From NCBI GenBank assembly GCA_007126865.1, contig SLAN01000221.1, positions 1 through 6,590 on the forward strand: a stretch of 6,590 nt of DNA. The letters are read 5' to 3'. Both the position numbers and the translations under genes were made by a program. The DNA is from Spirochaetales bacterium (lineage in GTDB: Bacteria > Spirochaetota > Spirochaetia > DSM-27196 > SKKC01). Below are positions 1 to 5,943 of the stretch, piece by piece. A model generated the notes under the pieces. The model was not told the DNA's origin and did no database searches. It saw only the letters and a list, made by a program, of their open reading frames with translations. Positions within the stretch are counted from its first letter, which is position 1. The number at the start of each line of letters is the position of its first letter.

Positions 1-448
1 TACCAATGCGCGTCTCGAGAATAAAGAGAGGAACGAGCACCGAATGCGGGGTGACGAGCAGCCCCATGATAAACGCCCCGTACACGAGCGCGGAGATACG
101 GAAGCGGAATTTAGCCAGCCCGTAGCCGGCCGCCAGCGCCAGCAGCGTCGTGAGTACGGTGGCGGTGGAGGTATAGATAATGCTGTTGATGAAGTAGATG
201 CCCATCGTCCCGCGCGTCCAGGCGACCGCGTAGTTCTCCCAGTGGAGACTCTCCGGAAGCGAGAAGATGTCGCGCACGATGACCGGATGCGGCTTGAACG
301 AGCTGTACGCGAGCCACAGAAGCGGCGCGACGGTAAGCAGCGTGAAGGCGAGCATACAGAGGTAGGCGGCCGTCTTCCAGCCGGCTGTCTCGATCGTTGC
401 CCGGCCGCCGGCACCCGCCCGGCCGGCGCGGGGCATCATCATCACCAT
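1..448 (-). CDS. Sugar ABC transporter permease, MalG-type (CUT1 family), C-terminal part outside window
   Basis: This is the second inner-membrane permease of a carbohydrate ABC importer. With the neighbouring MalF-type subunit it would form the channel through which a binding-protein-delivered sugar passes. About 149 residues are visible and the C-terminal half, including the EAA loop that contacts the ATPase, lies beyond base 1. I translated it directly from the minus strand: M-V-M-M-M-P-R-A-G start, a first membrane helix at about residues 25-46, the family-typical S-S-F-K-P sequence, then L-P-E-S-L-H-W-E-N-Y (the usual 'P..ftl.NY' loop), a second helix around F-I-N-S-I-I-Y-T-S, then G-Y-G-L-A-K-F-R-F, and a third helix. 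The start at 448 is preferred over the ATGs at 442, 439 and 436 because a GGAGG lies 8 bases upstream, and the ATG shares one base with the TAA of the upstream permease (TAATG), indicating translational coupling. The sugar cannot be told from this subunit; an oligosaccharide is inferred from context. Confidence 0.93.
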   Translation of the reverse strand, partial: MVMMMPRAGRAGAGGRATIETAGWKTAAYLCMLAFTLLTVAPLLWLAYSSFKPHPVIVRDIFSLPESLHWENYAVAWTRGTMGIYFINSIIYTSTATVLTTLLALAAGYGLAKFRFRISALVYGAFIMGLLVTPHSVLVPLFILETRIG

Positions 449-1335
449 TATTCATACCTCCGTTCGAAGTGGCGCGCGATCGCGCGGAGGCCGTAGATCA
501 GCACCACGCTGAGAATGATAATCGCCATCGAGGTCGAGGCGCCGAGTCCGTAGTTGTAGAAGCGGAAGGTGTGGCGGTACATGTAGATCGCGATGACCTC
601 GGTGTAGTGCGCCGGCCCGCCCTGGGTGAACGCCCAGATGAGATCGAAGCTCTTGAGGCTTCCGGAGACCGCGAACACCGTCGTGGTGAAGATGATGTTC
701 ACCATCGCGGGCAGGACGATCCTGCCGAAGATCTGCGGCTCGGAGGCGCCGTCGATGGTCGCCGATTCGATGACCTCCGGGTCGATGCGTTGCAGATTCG
801 CGAGGTAGATCACCATATAGAGGCCGGTGTACATCCACAGAATCACGAAAAGGATCGGCACGATCGCGAGCGTCCGGTCCTCGAAGAGGCGCATGATATA
901 GGTCGGGTTCCCCGTGAGCGCGCGGACGATCGCGGTAAAGGCGCCGGCGGGTGAGAAGATCTGGTTCCACAGGATGGCGACGACGACCGGGGAGATCGTA
1001 ATCGGGAGGAAGATCATCACCTCGAAGAACTTCTCCGCCCGAACCATCCTCCGGTAGATGACGTAGGCGAGTACGAAGCCGAGCGGTATCTGGCCGAACA
1101 CCGATATGCCGACGACGAGCAGGTTGTTCCGCAGGCCGTGCAGGAAGATCGGGTCGGTGAGCATGCGCGTGTAGTTCGCCAGGCCGACCCACTGCGGCGT
1201 CCCGAAGCCCTGCCACCGCACGAAGCTGAGGTAGGCGGTGTAGGCGATCGGGAAGATGATGACCGCCGCATAGATGAGAAAGGCCGGAGCCACCAGGGTG
1301 ATGTAACTCGCGCGCCGGTACTGGATCGATGTCAT
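448..1335 (-). CDS. Sugar ABC transporter permease, MalF/UgpA-type (CUT1 family)
   Basis: A complete 295-residue inner-membrane permease of a carbohydrate importer, the partner of the MalG-type subunit that follows. Six membrane helices can be placed at about 11-35, 70-95, 103-125, 157-180, 207-230 and 265-285, the usual CUT1 layout and length. The cytoplasmic coupling loop that docks on the ATPase is clear at 188-209: E190, A192, D195, G196-A197, then G204-R and L208-P. Other family marks are the early 'P..Y.....P' helix (P17, P29), W-V-G-L-A-N-Y at 49-55 and F-T-Q-G-G-P at 236-241. The reading frame stays open upstream to 1476, but that extension is Arg/Pro/Ala-rich low-complexity sequence. 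The ATG at 1335 starts the family homology and is preceded by a G-rich GGTGGGGG about 5 bases upstream, a mediocre ribosome site. No ATPase gene is visible; CUT1 systems often share one encoded elsewhere. Specificity cannot be read from the sequence. Confidence 0.95.
   Translation of the reverse strand: MTSIQYRRASYITLVAPAFLIYAAVIIFPIAYTAYLSFVRWQGFGTPQWVGLANYTRMLTDPIFLHGLRNNLLVVGISVFGQIPLGFVLAYVIYRRMVRAEKFFEVMIFLPITISPVVVAILWNQIFSPAGAFTAIVRALTGNPTYIMRLFEDRTLAIVPILFVILWMYTGLYMVIYLANLQRIDPEVIESATIDGASEPQIFGRIVLPAMVNIIFTTTVFAVSGSLKSFDLIWAFTQGGPAHYTEVIAIYMYRHTFRFYNYGLGASTSMAIIILSVVLIYGLRAIARHFERRYE
457..461 (-). promoter_or_regulatory. Shine-Dalgarno of the MalG-type permease
   Basis: GGAGG on the minus strand, 8 bases before the ATG at 448 and inside the last codons of the upstream permease. 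It decides the start among five closely spaced in-frame start codons (ATG or GTG at 448, 445, 442, 439 and 436). Confidence 0.7.
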
Positions 1336-1424
1336 GGTACCCCCACCGCAGCTCCGGGCGGGCCGCGGGCCGGCCGTCCGGGCTGCCGAATCGAATCGCC
1401 GTGGCTCGGGGCGGGCCGCAGGCG

Positions 1425-1471
1425 CCCGTCCCGGTGCGAACAATCGCCGGCGGACGGGGCGGGCTCCCGCC
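1425..1471 (-). other. GC-rich hairpins between binding-protein remnant and permease
   Basis: The 170-base gap from 1336 to 1505 contains no credible gene. It holds GGCGG/CCGCC arms around a 4-base loop at 1458-1471, and a longer-range CCCGTCC (1425-1431) that pairs with GGACGGG (1452-1458). There is no T-tract. In sugar-importer operons, hairpins between the binding-protein and permease genes often stabilise the upstream message or partly stop transcription, so that binding protein outnumbers permease. That role is inferred from the position only. Confidence 0.35.
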
Positions 1472-1505
1472 TTCACCCCGCCGCGATTGCACCGTCTGTT
1501 CGCCG

Positions 1506-2474
1506 CTACCGCTCGTTGGCGGCCACAAAGCGCTCGAATCGCTGCGCCACCTGACGCGGCGTGCGGCTTCCGAGCATCATCTCCTGCAGATCTCCCTGCA
1601 GAAGTCCCATCGACTCCTGTCCGAGCACCGAGTCGAGCACCCAGCCGGCCGGCGTGTCGTTAATGAACCCGGTCAGTTTGGTGACCATCGGGTCGGCGTC
1701 CCCGGGCAGGTCGATCCGGTAGGCGGGAACCGCCCCGTGGCGCTGGCGAATCTCCGAGCCGACCGGTCCGGAGTAGAACCAGATCCACTCCCAGGCGGCG
1801 TCGGCGGCCGCACCCTCGAGGCGAGAGTTCATGCCGTAGCCGGTGCCCTGGACCATTGCCGTCGATCCGGAAACGCCGCGCTGGTTCGGCACATCGGGAT
1901 AGGTGCGCAGGCTGACATGTCCTTTCTGATCTTCGGTGAGCTCGGCGACGAGTGCGTTCACCCGCCAGCCGCCGTCGATGAAGTAGACAGCCCGCTCGTT
2001 GACGAAATCGGTGAGCGCTCGTCCGTAGTCGGCGGTGTTCATGCCGGGGGAGAACATGTCGTTGCGATAGAGCTCCTGGATGATATCGAGCGCCGCGGCG
2101 AACTCGCGGTCCTCGAAGCTCGCGTTGTCACCGGCGAGCACGCGGTCATACCACTCCATGCCTCCGGTGCGCTCGACGAGCGCGCTGAGGAAGGTGGACT
2201 GCATCTGCCAGCCGCCGCCGTTATCCATCGCGATCGGAATGAGTCCCGCCTCGCGGATGGCCGGTCCCTGCGCGAGCAGCTCCTGGTGCGTCCGCGGGAA
2301 CTCGAGTCCCAGCTCGTCGAGCAGCCGGTCGTTGGTGAACATGACGTGCGTGGCGGTGACCTGCTCGGGAAGCTCGTAGATCTCCCCGTTCGGTCCCTGC
2401 GGCATCATGGCTGAACGATGTAAATGATGCCCATGCAAGGCGATCAGCCGCTTCCATCCATAATCTTCGAGACA
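1506..2474 (-). pseudogene. N-terminally truncated extracellular sugar-binding protein of the ABC importer
   Basis: This is the remains of a family 1 extracellular solute-binding protein, which would capture sugar outside the membrane and present it to the permeases. About 320 codons are open, against roughly 400-450 in intact family members. Counting from a possible TTG at 2438 (310 residues), the marks are G-E-I-Y-E-L-P-E at 18-25, F-T-N-D-R-L-L-D-E-L-G-L at 34-45 with P48-R-T-H, G-G-W at 75-77, F-V-N-E-R-A-V-Y-F-I-D-G-G-W at 145-158, and the C-terminal W-E-W-I-W-F-Y-S-G with G235-A-V-P-A. The family-like sequence continues upstream of any good start as L-E-D-Y-G-W-K-R-L-I, then meets TAG at 2475-2477. 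There is no signal peptide, lipobox or first N-lobe strands, and no ribosome site before the TTG (2438) or the ATG (2408). It could be annotated as a 300-310-residue CDS, but such a protein should not be exported or fold normally. The TAG stop codon that ends the gene at 1506-1508 is intact. Confidence 0.85.
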
Positions 2475-2506
2475 CTACTGAATCTGCACGCCGGCGCACG
2501 TTCGAT

Positions 2507-2863
2507 ATGTCCGACAAACTCCTGATACTCGACGCCGGCAGGCGCGAGCGGTTATCCTTATCGCAGGAGCTGAGGTACGCCATGGATCGTCTGTTCGAAC
2601 GTGCGTGGGAAGGAGTATTGCTTACGATTTTTGCCGTCGGCTTGACACTCGGCATTCTCTGGGCGTCGGTGCTCGGGTTCGCAGTGCTCCTGACCGCCTG
2701 GAGCCTGTGGGTGGAAGCATTCGGCGGCGGGTTCGAAACTCTCTTTCGCGGGAGCGGGCAAGTGCTGGCCGCGCTCGGGATCGTGCTGGTCGTACGGTAC
2801 GCCAATCGAGCTCGCTCGAGACTCACGCGACTTTTCTTCGGCGCACGGACGCGGCTGCCGTAA
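2507..2863 (+). CDS. Small membrane protein, possibly PgaD-like
   Basis: A 118-residue predicted inner-membrane protein that I do not firmly recognise. The N-terminus of about 35 residues is charged and probably cytoplasmic. A long hydrophobic stretch follows at about 36-68 (one long or two tight helices), then a Gly-rich loop (72-84), a second hydrophobic segment at 86-97, and an Arg-rich tail (R97 onward, seven Arg in the last 22 residues). The opening K-L-L-I-L-D, the helix-loop-helix plan and the Y-A-N-R-A-R-S-R-L after the last helix resemble PgaD, the small partner of the poly-N-acetylglucosamine synthase PgaC. No pgaC is visible, so this is only a suggestion. An inner ATG at 2582 (93 residues) has a better ribosome site (GAGG 6 bases upstream). 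I keep the ATG at 2507 because third positions between 2507 and 2582 are strongly G/C while the open stretch before 2507 is not. It is divergent from the broken binding-protein gene. Confidence 0.6.
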   Translation: MSDKLLILDAGRRERLSLSQELRYAMDRLFERAWEGVLLTIFAVGLTLGILWASVLGFAVLLTAWSLWVEAFGGGFETLFRGSGQVLAALGIVLVVRYANRARSRLTRLFFGARTRLP

Positions 2864-2865
2864 CG

Positions 2866-2886
2866 ACGAGCCCCGCTCGGGGCCGT
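2866..2886 (+). terminator. Possible terminator hairpin after the small membrane protein gene
   Basis: Begins 2 bases past the TAA. Arms GCCCC and GGGGC enclose the loop GCTC, and ACG/CGT extend the stem past a single bulged A. There is no T-run, so it is at best a weak or Rho-assisted terminator, or a 3' stabilising hairpin. Confidence 0.35.
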
Positions 2887-2893
2887 CGGTCGG

Positions 2894-2909
2894 ACTGCGC
2901 GCGCGCAGT
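2894..2909. repeat. 16-bp perfect palindrome
   Basis: ACTGCGCGCGCGCAGT is its own reverse complement. It lies 8 bases past the hairpin at 2866-2886. The alternating CG core could be a protein-binding site or a cruciform. No function can be assigned, and a GC-rich genome will produce some of these by chance. Confidence 0.5.
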
Positions 2910-2972
2910 TGCATGGCGCGGCGGCTGACCGGGCAGGTTTCGGCGCCGGGCGGACGTACGCTCATCCGCGCG

Positions 2973-3016
2973 AGCTTCACCCCTCCAGCTTGACCCCCTC
3001 CAGCTTCCGCCCCTCC
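2973..3016. repeat. Three imperfect 15-bp tandem repeats
   Basis: Copies at 2973-2986 (14 bases), 2987-3001 and 3002-3016 share AGCTT, a variable triplet, then CCCCTCC. On the minus strand they read in one frame as E-G-R-K-L-E-G-V-K-L-E-G followed by TGA, so they look like a coding repeat at the end of the decayed gene described at 2977-3175. There are no spacers, so this is not a CRISPR array. Confidence 0.8.
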
Positions 3017-3175
3017 GGTGCGTGCTATTCGATCACCACGTCGAGATTGTCACCCGGGCGAATCCAGCGGAGGGCGCGGATCTCGTTGCATCACCGAAAT
3101 CCCGACAACGTCCATCCGAATCCCTTCGACACCCACTGCCGTCGCGTTGCCCGGCGTATTGAAAGCCGCTACCAT
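2977..3175 (-). pseudogene. Decayed 3' end of an unidentified minus-strand gene
   Basis: Two minus-strand frames join into one protein-like sequence if a single inserted base near 3089 is ignored. The first part, from an ATG at 3175, reads F-N-T-P-G-N-A-T-A-V-G-V-E-G-I-R then M-D-V-V-G-I-S-V-M. The second reads N-E-I-R-A-L-R-W-I-R-P-G-D-N-L then D-V-V-I-E. That second frame meets TAG at 3025-3027 but carries on in the same frame as H-A-P-E-G-R-K-L-E-G-V-K-L-E-G to TGA at 2977-2979. A frameshift plus one nonsense codon is what gene erosion would produce. I do not recognise the family. The unbroken part alone is a 41-codon ORF (3050-3175). No strong frame continues above 3175. The call rests on amino-acid texture, not homology. 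Confidence 0.35.
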
Positions 3176-3185
3176 CCGTCATGGT
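3171..3185. promoter_or_regulatory. Small inverted repeat upstream of the alpha-xylosidase gene
   Basis: ACCAT and ATGGT arms around CCGTC, centred about 62 bases before the GH31 start. The position would suit an operator or activator site, but 5-bp arms are weak evidence and no convincing -35/-10 pair was found between 3017 and 3239. Confidence 0.2.
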
Positions 3186-3226
3186 GGGAATCAATGGTCG
3201 TCGCTGCGGCGAGCATCGGCGGCCGC

Positions 3227-3231
3227 AGGAG
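3227..3231 (+). promoter_or_regulatory. Shine-Dalgarno that sets the alpha-xylosidase start
   Basis: AGGAG 8 bases before the ATG at 3240. It supports this start over the in-frame codon at 3018, which would add 74 residues with no family resemblance. Confidence 0.75.
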
Positions 3232-3239
3232 CATTGAGG

Positions 3240-5687
3240 ATGAAATTCACCAACGGATACTGGCTGATGCGTCCCGGCGTCGAGCCGATCTACCCGGTCC
3301 AACTTGTCGATTGCGAGCTCACCGGCGACCGTGTGACCGCGTACGGTTCGGCGCGCCCCGTCCGAACCCGCGGCGATACGCTGAACGCCGCGCTGTTGTC
3401 GGTTACCGCCCGGGCGGTGAGCGACGACGTGATCGAGATGGATGCGGTGCACCACGCGGGGGTGCGGGAGCGGGGGCCGGAGTTTCGCAAGCCGGGCCTC
3501 GATGCCCCTGCCTCCGGCGATGTGCGGACCGCCGAGGACGAGCGGAGTTGCTCGGTGCGAAGCGGAGGACTGTGTGCGGTTTTCGAGAAGGGCGAACGGT
3601 GGCGACTGAGGTTCGAGGCCGACGGGCAACTGCTCACCGACAGCTCCTTTCGCAATCTCGCGCACATGACGGTGCGACGCCGCCCTCCGGTTCATATCGG
3701 CTTCGAGGCGGCGGAGGGGCACAGCCGCGGGCGAGGGCGAGCTCAGTCGCGCGAACGGACCTTCATGGTCGAGCAATTGCGACTCTCTGTTGGTGAGCTG
3801 GTGTACGGGCTCGGCGAGCGCTTCACCCCGTTTGTAAAAAACGGACAGGTCGTCGATATCTGGAACGAGGACGGTGGAACCGGCAGCGAGCAGGCATACA
3901 AGAATGTGCCGTTCTACTACACGAATCGCGGATACGGCGTTTTTGTCGATCATCCCGGCCGCGTGAGCTTCGAAGTCGGCAGCGAGAAAGTCAGCCGGGT
4001 CGGATTCAGCGTCGGTGGCGAGCGGCTGCGCTACTATGTCATCTACGGTCCGACGCCGGCCGAGATCGTCGCGAAGTACACCGCGCTCACCGGCCGACCG
4101 TCTCGGCCACCGGCGTGGTCGTTCGGGCTGTGGCTGTCGACATCATTCACGACCGACTACGATGAGTCCTCCGTCAACAGCATGATAGACGGGATGCAGG
4201 CGCGCGAGATCCCGCTCAGTGTCTTCCACTTCGACTGCTTCTGGATGCGCGCCTACCGGTGGACCGACTTCACGTGGGATCCCGACGTGTTTCCCGATCC
4301 GCGCGGCATGCTTCGCCGGCTCAAGGAGCGCGGCTTGCGCATCTGCGTGTGGATCAACCCGTATATAGCGCAGCGGTCGAGTTGCTTCGAGGAGGCCGCC
4401 GGGGCCGGATATCTGCTCAAGACTCCCGAGGGCGATGTGCGGCAGACCGACTTCTGGCAGGCGGGGATGGGCATTCTCGATGTGACCAACCCGGACGCCC
4501 GCGCGTGGTACCGGGGGCGGCTAGCCGAGCTTCTGGAGATGGGCGTCGACGCGTTCAAGACCGATTTCGGTGAGCGCATTCCGCTCGACGTGTGCTACTT
4601 CGACGGCAGCGACCCCGAACGGATGCACAACTACTACTCATATCTCTATAACGAATTGGTCTTCGATCTGCTGCGCGAGACGCGCGGTGAGGGTGAAGCG
4701 GTGCTCTTCGCACGGAGTGCTACAGTCGGCGGCCAGCGCTTTCCGGTCCACTGGGGCGGAGACTGTGAGGCGACCTACGAGTCGATGGCCGAGAGCCTGC
4801 GCGGAGGGCTGAGTCTCGGTTCTTCGGGGTTCGCCTTCTGGAGCCACGATATCGGCGGATTCGAGCATACTGCTACCCCCGATCTGTACAAGCGGTGGGC
4901 GGCCTTCGGCCTGTTGTCGACGCACAGCCGTTTGCACGGCAGCGGCTCCTATCGGGTACCGTGGAACTTCGACGAGGAAGCGTCCTCAGTCCTGCGCCAT
5001 TTCGTGCGCCTGAAGATGTCTCTCATGCCGTATCTGTACCGTCACGCTGTGGAGGCGGCCGAGAGCGGTGTCCCGCTCATGCGTTCGATGGCGTTCGAGT
5101 TCCCGGATGACCCCGCGTGCGAATATCTCGACCGGCAGTACATGCTCGGACCGTCGTTGCTCGTCGCTCCTGTGTTCGATCCCGGCGGCCGCGTACGTTT
5201 CTACGTACCGGCCGGGCGGTGGACCGATATTCAGTCGGGTGAGTCGTTCGACGGGCCGCGGTGGTACCACCGAACGTACGACTACTTCGGGCTGCCGATA
5301 CTCGCCGCGCCGGGCAGTGTGGTCGTGCGGGGGGCGGTCGACGATAGTCCGGAATACGATTATGCGGCCGGAGCATCGGTTCATCTCTATGCTCCGCACG
5401 ATACGCCGCGTCGGGTCGATCTGCTGCGTCATGACGGAACACGCGCGGCGACCGTTCGTGTGGAACGGCGCGGTGATATGCTTTTGCTGTCAATCGGAGT
5501 GAGTCCGGGCGAACGTGACGAGCTCGCCGAGGTTTCAGAGCTGCGAATCGTGTTCCACGCGCTCGTGTCCCCCGAAGACACGGACGATGTGCACGGCGCG
5601 ACGATCGATACCGATGACGACATCGTCGTGCTGCGTCCGTTCGAAAGGCAGGTATCGCTTCCGTACCGGCCCCGGCAGGGGTCGTGA
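3240..5687 (+). CDS. yicI: Alpha-xylosidase, glycoside hydrolase family 31 (YicI-like)
   Basis: A complete 815-residue retaining alpha-glycosidase that would release alpha-linked xylose from the non-reducing end of isoprimeverose and xyloglucan oligosaccharides in the cytoplasm. The start M-K-F-T-N-G-Y-W-L-M-R-P-G-V parallels E. coli YicI, and there is no signal peptide. An N-terminal beta-sandwich (about 1-280, with Y-G-L-G-E-R-F at 189-195) is followed by the (beta/alpha)8 barrel and C-terminal beta domains. The nucleophile is D442 in K-T-D-F-G-E (440-445) and the acid/base is D508 in W-G-G-D-C; their 66-residue spacing equals that of YicI D416/D482. The YicI residues linked to xylose preference are kept: F303 (YicI F277), C333 and F334 (C307, F308) in F-H-F-D-C-F-W. 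Also seen are F-W-S-H-D-I-G-G-F-E at 533-542 and H-S-R-L-H-G at 562-567. It is 43 residues longer than YicI, with an Arg/Gly-rich insert at about 159-173. Alpha-glucosidase activity is less likely. It stands alone, divergent from the transporter operon. Confidence 0.96.
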   Translation: MKFTNGYWLMRPGVEPIYPVQLVDCELTGDRVTAYGSARPVRTRGDTLNAALLSVTARAVSDDVIEMDAVHHAGVRERGPEFRKPGLDAPASGDVRTAEDERSCSVRSGGLCAVFEKGERWRLRFEADGQLLTDSSFRNLAHMTVRRRPPVHIGFEAAEGHSRGRGRAQSRERTFMVEQLRLSVGELVYGLGERFTPFVKNGQVVDIWNEDGGTGSEQAYKNVPFYYTNRGYGVFVDHPGRVSFEVGSEKVSRVGFSVGGERLRYYVIYGPTPAEIVAKYTALTGRPSRPPAWSFGLWLSTSFTTDYDESSVNSMIDGMQAREIPLSVFHFDCFWMRAYRWTDFTWDPDVFPDPRGMLRRLKERGLRICVWINPYIAQRSSCFEEAAGAGYLLKTPEGDVRQTDFWQAGMGILDVTNPDARAWYRGRLAELLEMGVDAFKTDFGERIPLDVCYFDGSDPERMHNYYSYLYNELVFDLLRETRGEGEAVLFARSATVGGQRFPVHWGGDCEATYESMAESLRGGLSLGSSGFAFWSHDIGGFEHTATPDLYKRWAAFGLLSTHSRLHGSGSYRVPWNFDEEASSVLRHFVRLKMSLMPYLYRHAVEAAESGVPLMRSMAFEFPDDPACEYLDRQYMLGPSLLVAPVFDPGGRVRFYVPAGRWTDIQSGESFDGPRWYHRTYDYFGLPILAAPGSVVVRGAVDDSPEYDYAAGASVHLYAPHDTPRRVDLLRHDGTRAATVRVERRGDMLLLSIGVSPGERDELAEVSELRIVFHALVSPEDTDDVHGATIDTDDDIVVLRPFERQVSLPYRPRQGS

Positions 5688-5865
5688 ATGCTCGAATCGC
5701 TGTCGGGACAGGCGCGGTTTCGACGCGTCTCGTCGAGAGTTCTGAAAAACCATACACACGATAGGAGCCGGTGGGCGGTGTCGTCCATCGGAAAGAGGCT
5801 GGCCTTTCCGGTCACGCCGAAGGTCATGTGCGATTCGTCGGTGTGGCGTACGCGTTCTCCCGTCC
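5688..5865. other. Gap after the alpha-xylosidase gene, no convincing gene
   Basis: A 73-codon plus-strand ORF starts at the ATG directly after the alpha-xylosidase TGA (5688-5909). It has no recognisable motif, and its third-position G/C is only about 60%, no higher than the overall base composition. CGGAAAG (5789-5795) and CTTTCCG (5804-5810) form a 7-bp hairpin with an 8-base loop that might help end the alpha-xylosidase message, but it has no T-tract. On the minus strand, 5761-5827 has G/C-rich third positions and reads M-T-F-G-V-T-G-K-A-S-L-F-P, possibly a scrap of a lost gene. Confidence 0.35.
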
Positions 5866-5904
5866 GTCGATCCGGCGGTTGCGGATCGACTGCTCTCGGA
5901 TCGA
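5866..5904. repeat. Inverted repeat plus third copy of CGGATCGA before the TA promoter
   Basis: GTCGATCCG (5866-5874) and CGGATCGAC (5882-5890) are perfect 9-bp arms around a 7-base loop. A further CGGATCGA lies at 5897-5904, one base before the -35 box. As RNA the arms would form a strong hairpin without a T-run, possibly shielding the TA promoter from read-through from the alpha-xylosidase gene. As DNA the three copies could be binding sites. I cannot choose between these. Confidence 0.6.
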
Positions 5905-5905
5905 G

Positions 5906-5934
5906 TTGACGCGGTGATGCGCTGATGCTATGAT
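5906..5934 (+). promoter_or_regulatory. Sigma-70-type promoter of the toxin-antitoxin operon
   Basis: TTGACG (5906-5911), a 17-base spacer and TATGAT (5929-5934), each one mismatch from consensus with ideal spacing. Transcription would be expected to begin near A5941-A5944, at or within about 3 bases of the antitoxin ATG. Confidence 0.75.
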
Positions 5935-5938
5935 GCGC
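5915..5938. promoter_or_regulatory. Three tandem 8-bp repeats over the -10 box, probable antitoxin operator
   Basis: TGATGCGC, TGATGCTA and TGATGCGC follow one another without gaps. They start in the promoter spacer and cover the -10 box. Ribbon-helix-helix repressors commonly bind short repeats spaced by roughly one helical face of DNA and repress their own operon. The antitoxin encoded just downstream is such a protein, so autorepression by occluding RNA polymerase is the natural reading. Binding is inferred. Confidence 0.6.
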
Positions 5939-5943
5939 CCACG

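Noticed and set aside
1336..1476. 47-residue N-terminal extension of the MalF-type permease (start at 1476)
   Set aside because: The extension is Arg/Pro/Ala low complexity over a GC-hairpin spacer. Family homology and a ribosome site begin at the ATG at 1335.
1329..2414. 361-codon plus-strand ORF
   Set aside because: It is antisense to the clearly recognisable binding-protein sequence. Its composition is a shadow of GC-rich codons.
2973..3016. CRISPR array
   Set aside because: The repeats are 15 bp, imperfect and without spacers, and are better read as coding K-L-E-G units.
3018..3239. 74-residue N-terminal extension of the alpha-xylosidase
   Set aside because: YicI homology begins exactly at the ATG at 3240, which has an AGGAG 8 bases upstream. 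The upstream stretch overlaps the decayed minus-strand gene.
5077..5757. 226-codon minus-strand ORF
   Set aside because: It is antisense to the conserved C-terminal part of the alpha-xylosidase, is Arg/Thr-rich and has no motif.
5688..5909. 73-codon plus-strand ORF directly after the alpha-xylosidase stop
   Set aside because: Its third positions have no G/C enrichment, it shows no motif, and it runs through the inverted repeat and into the TA promoter.
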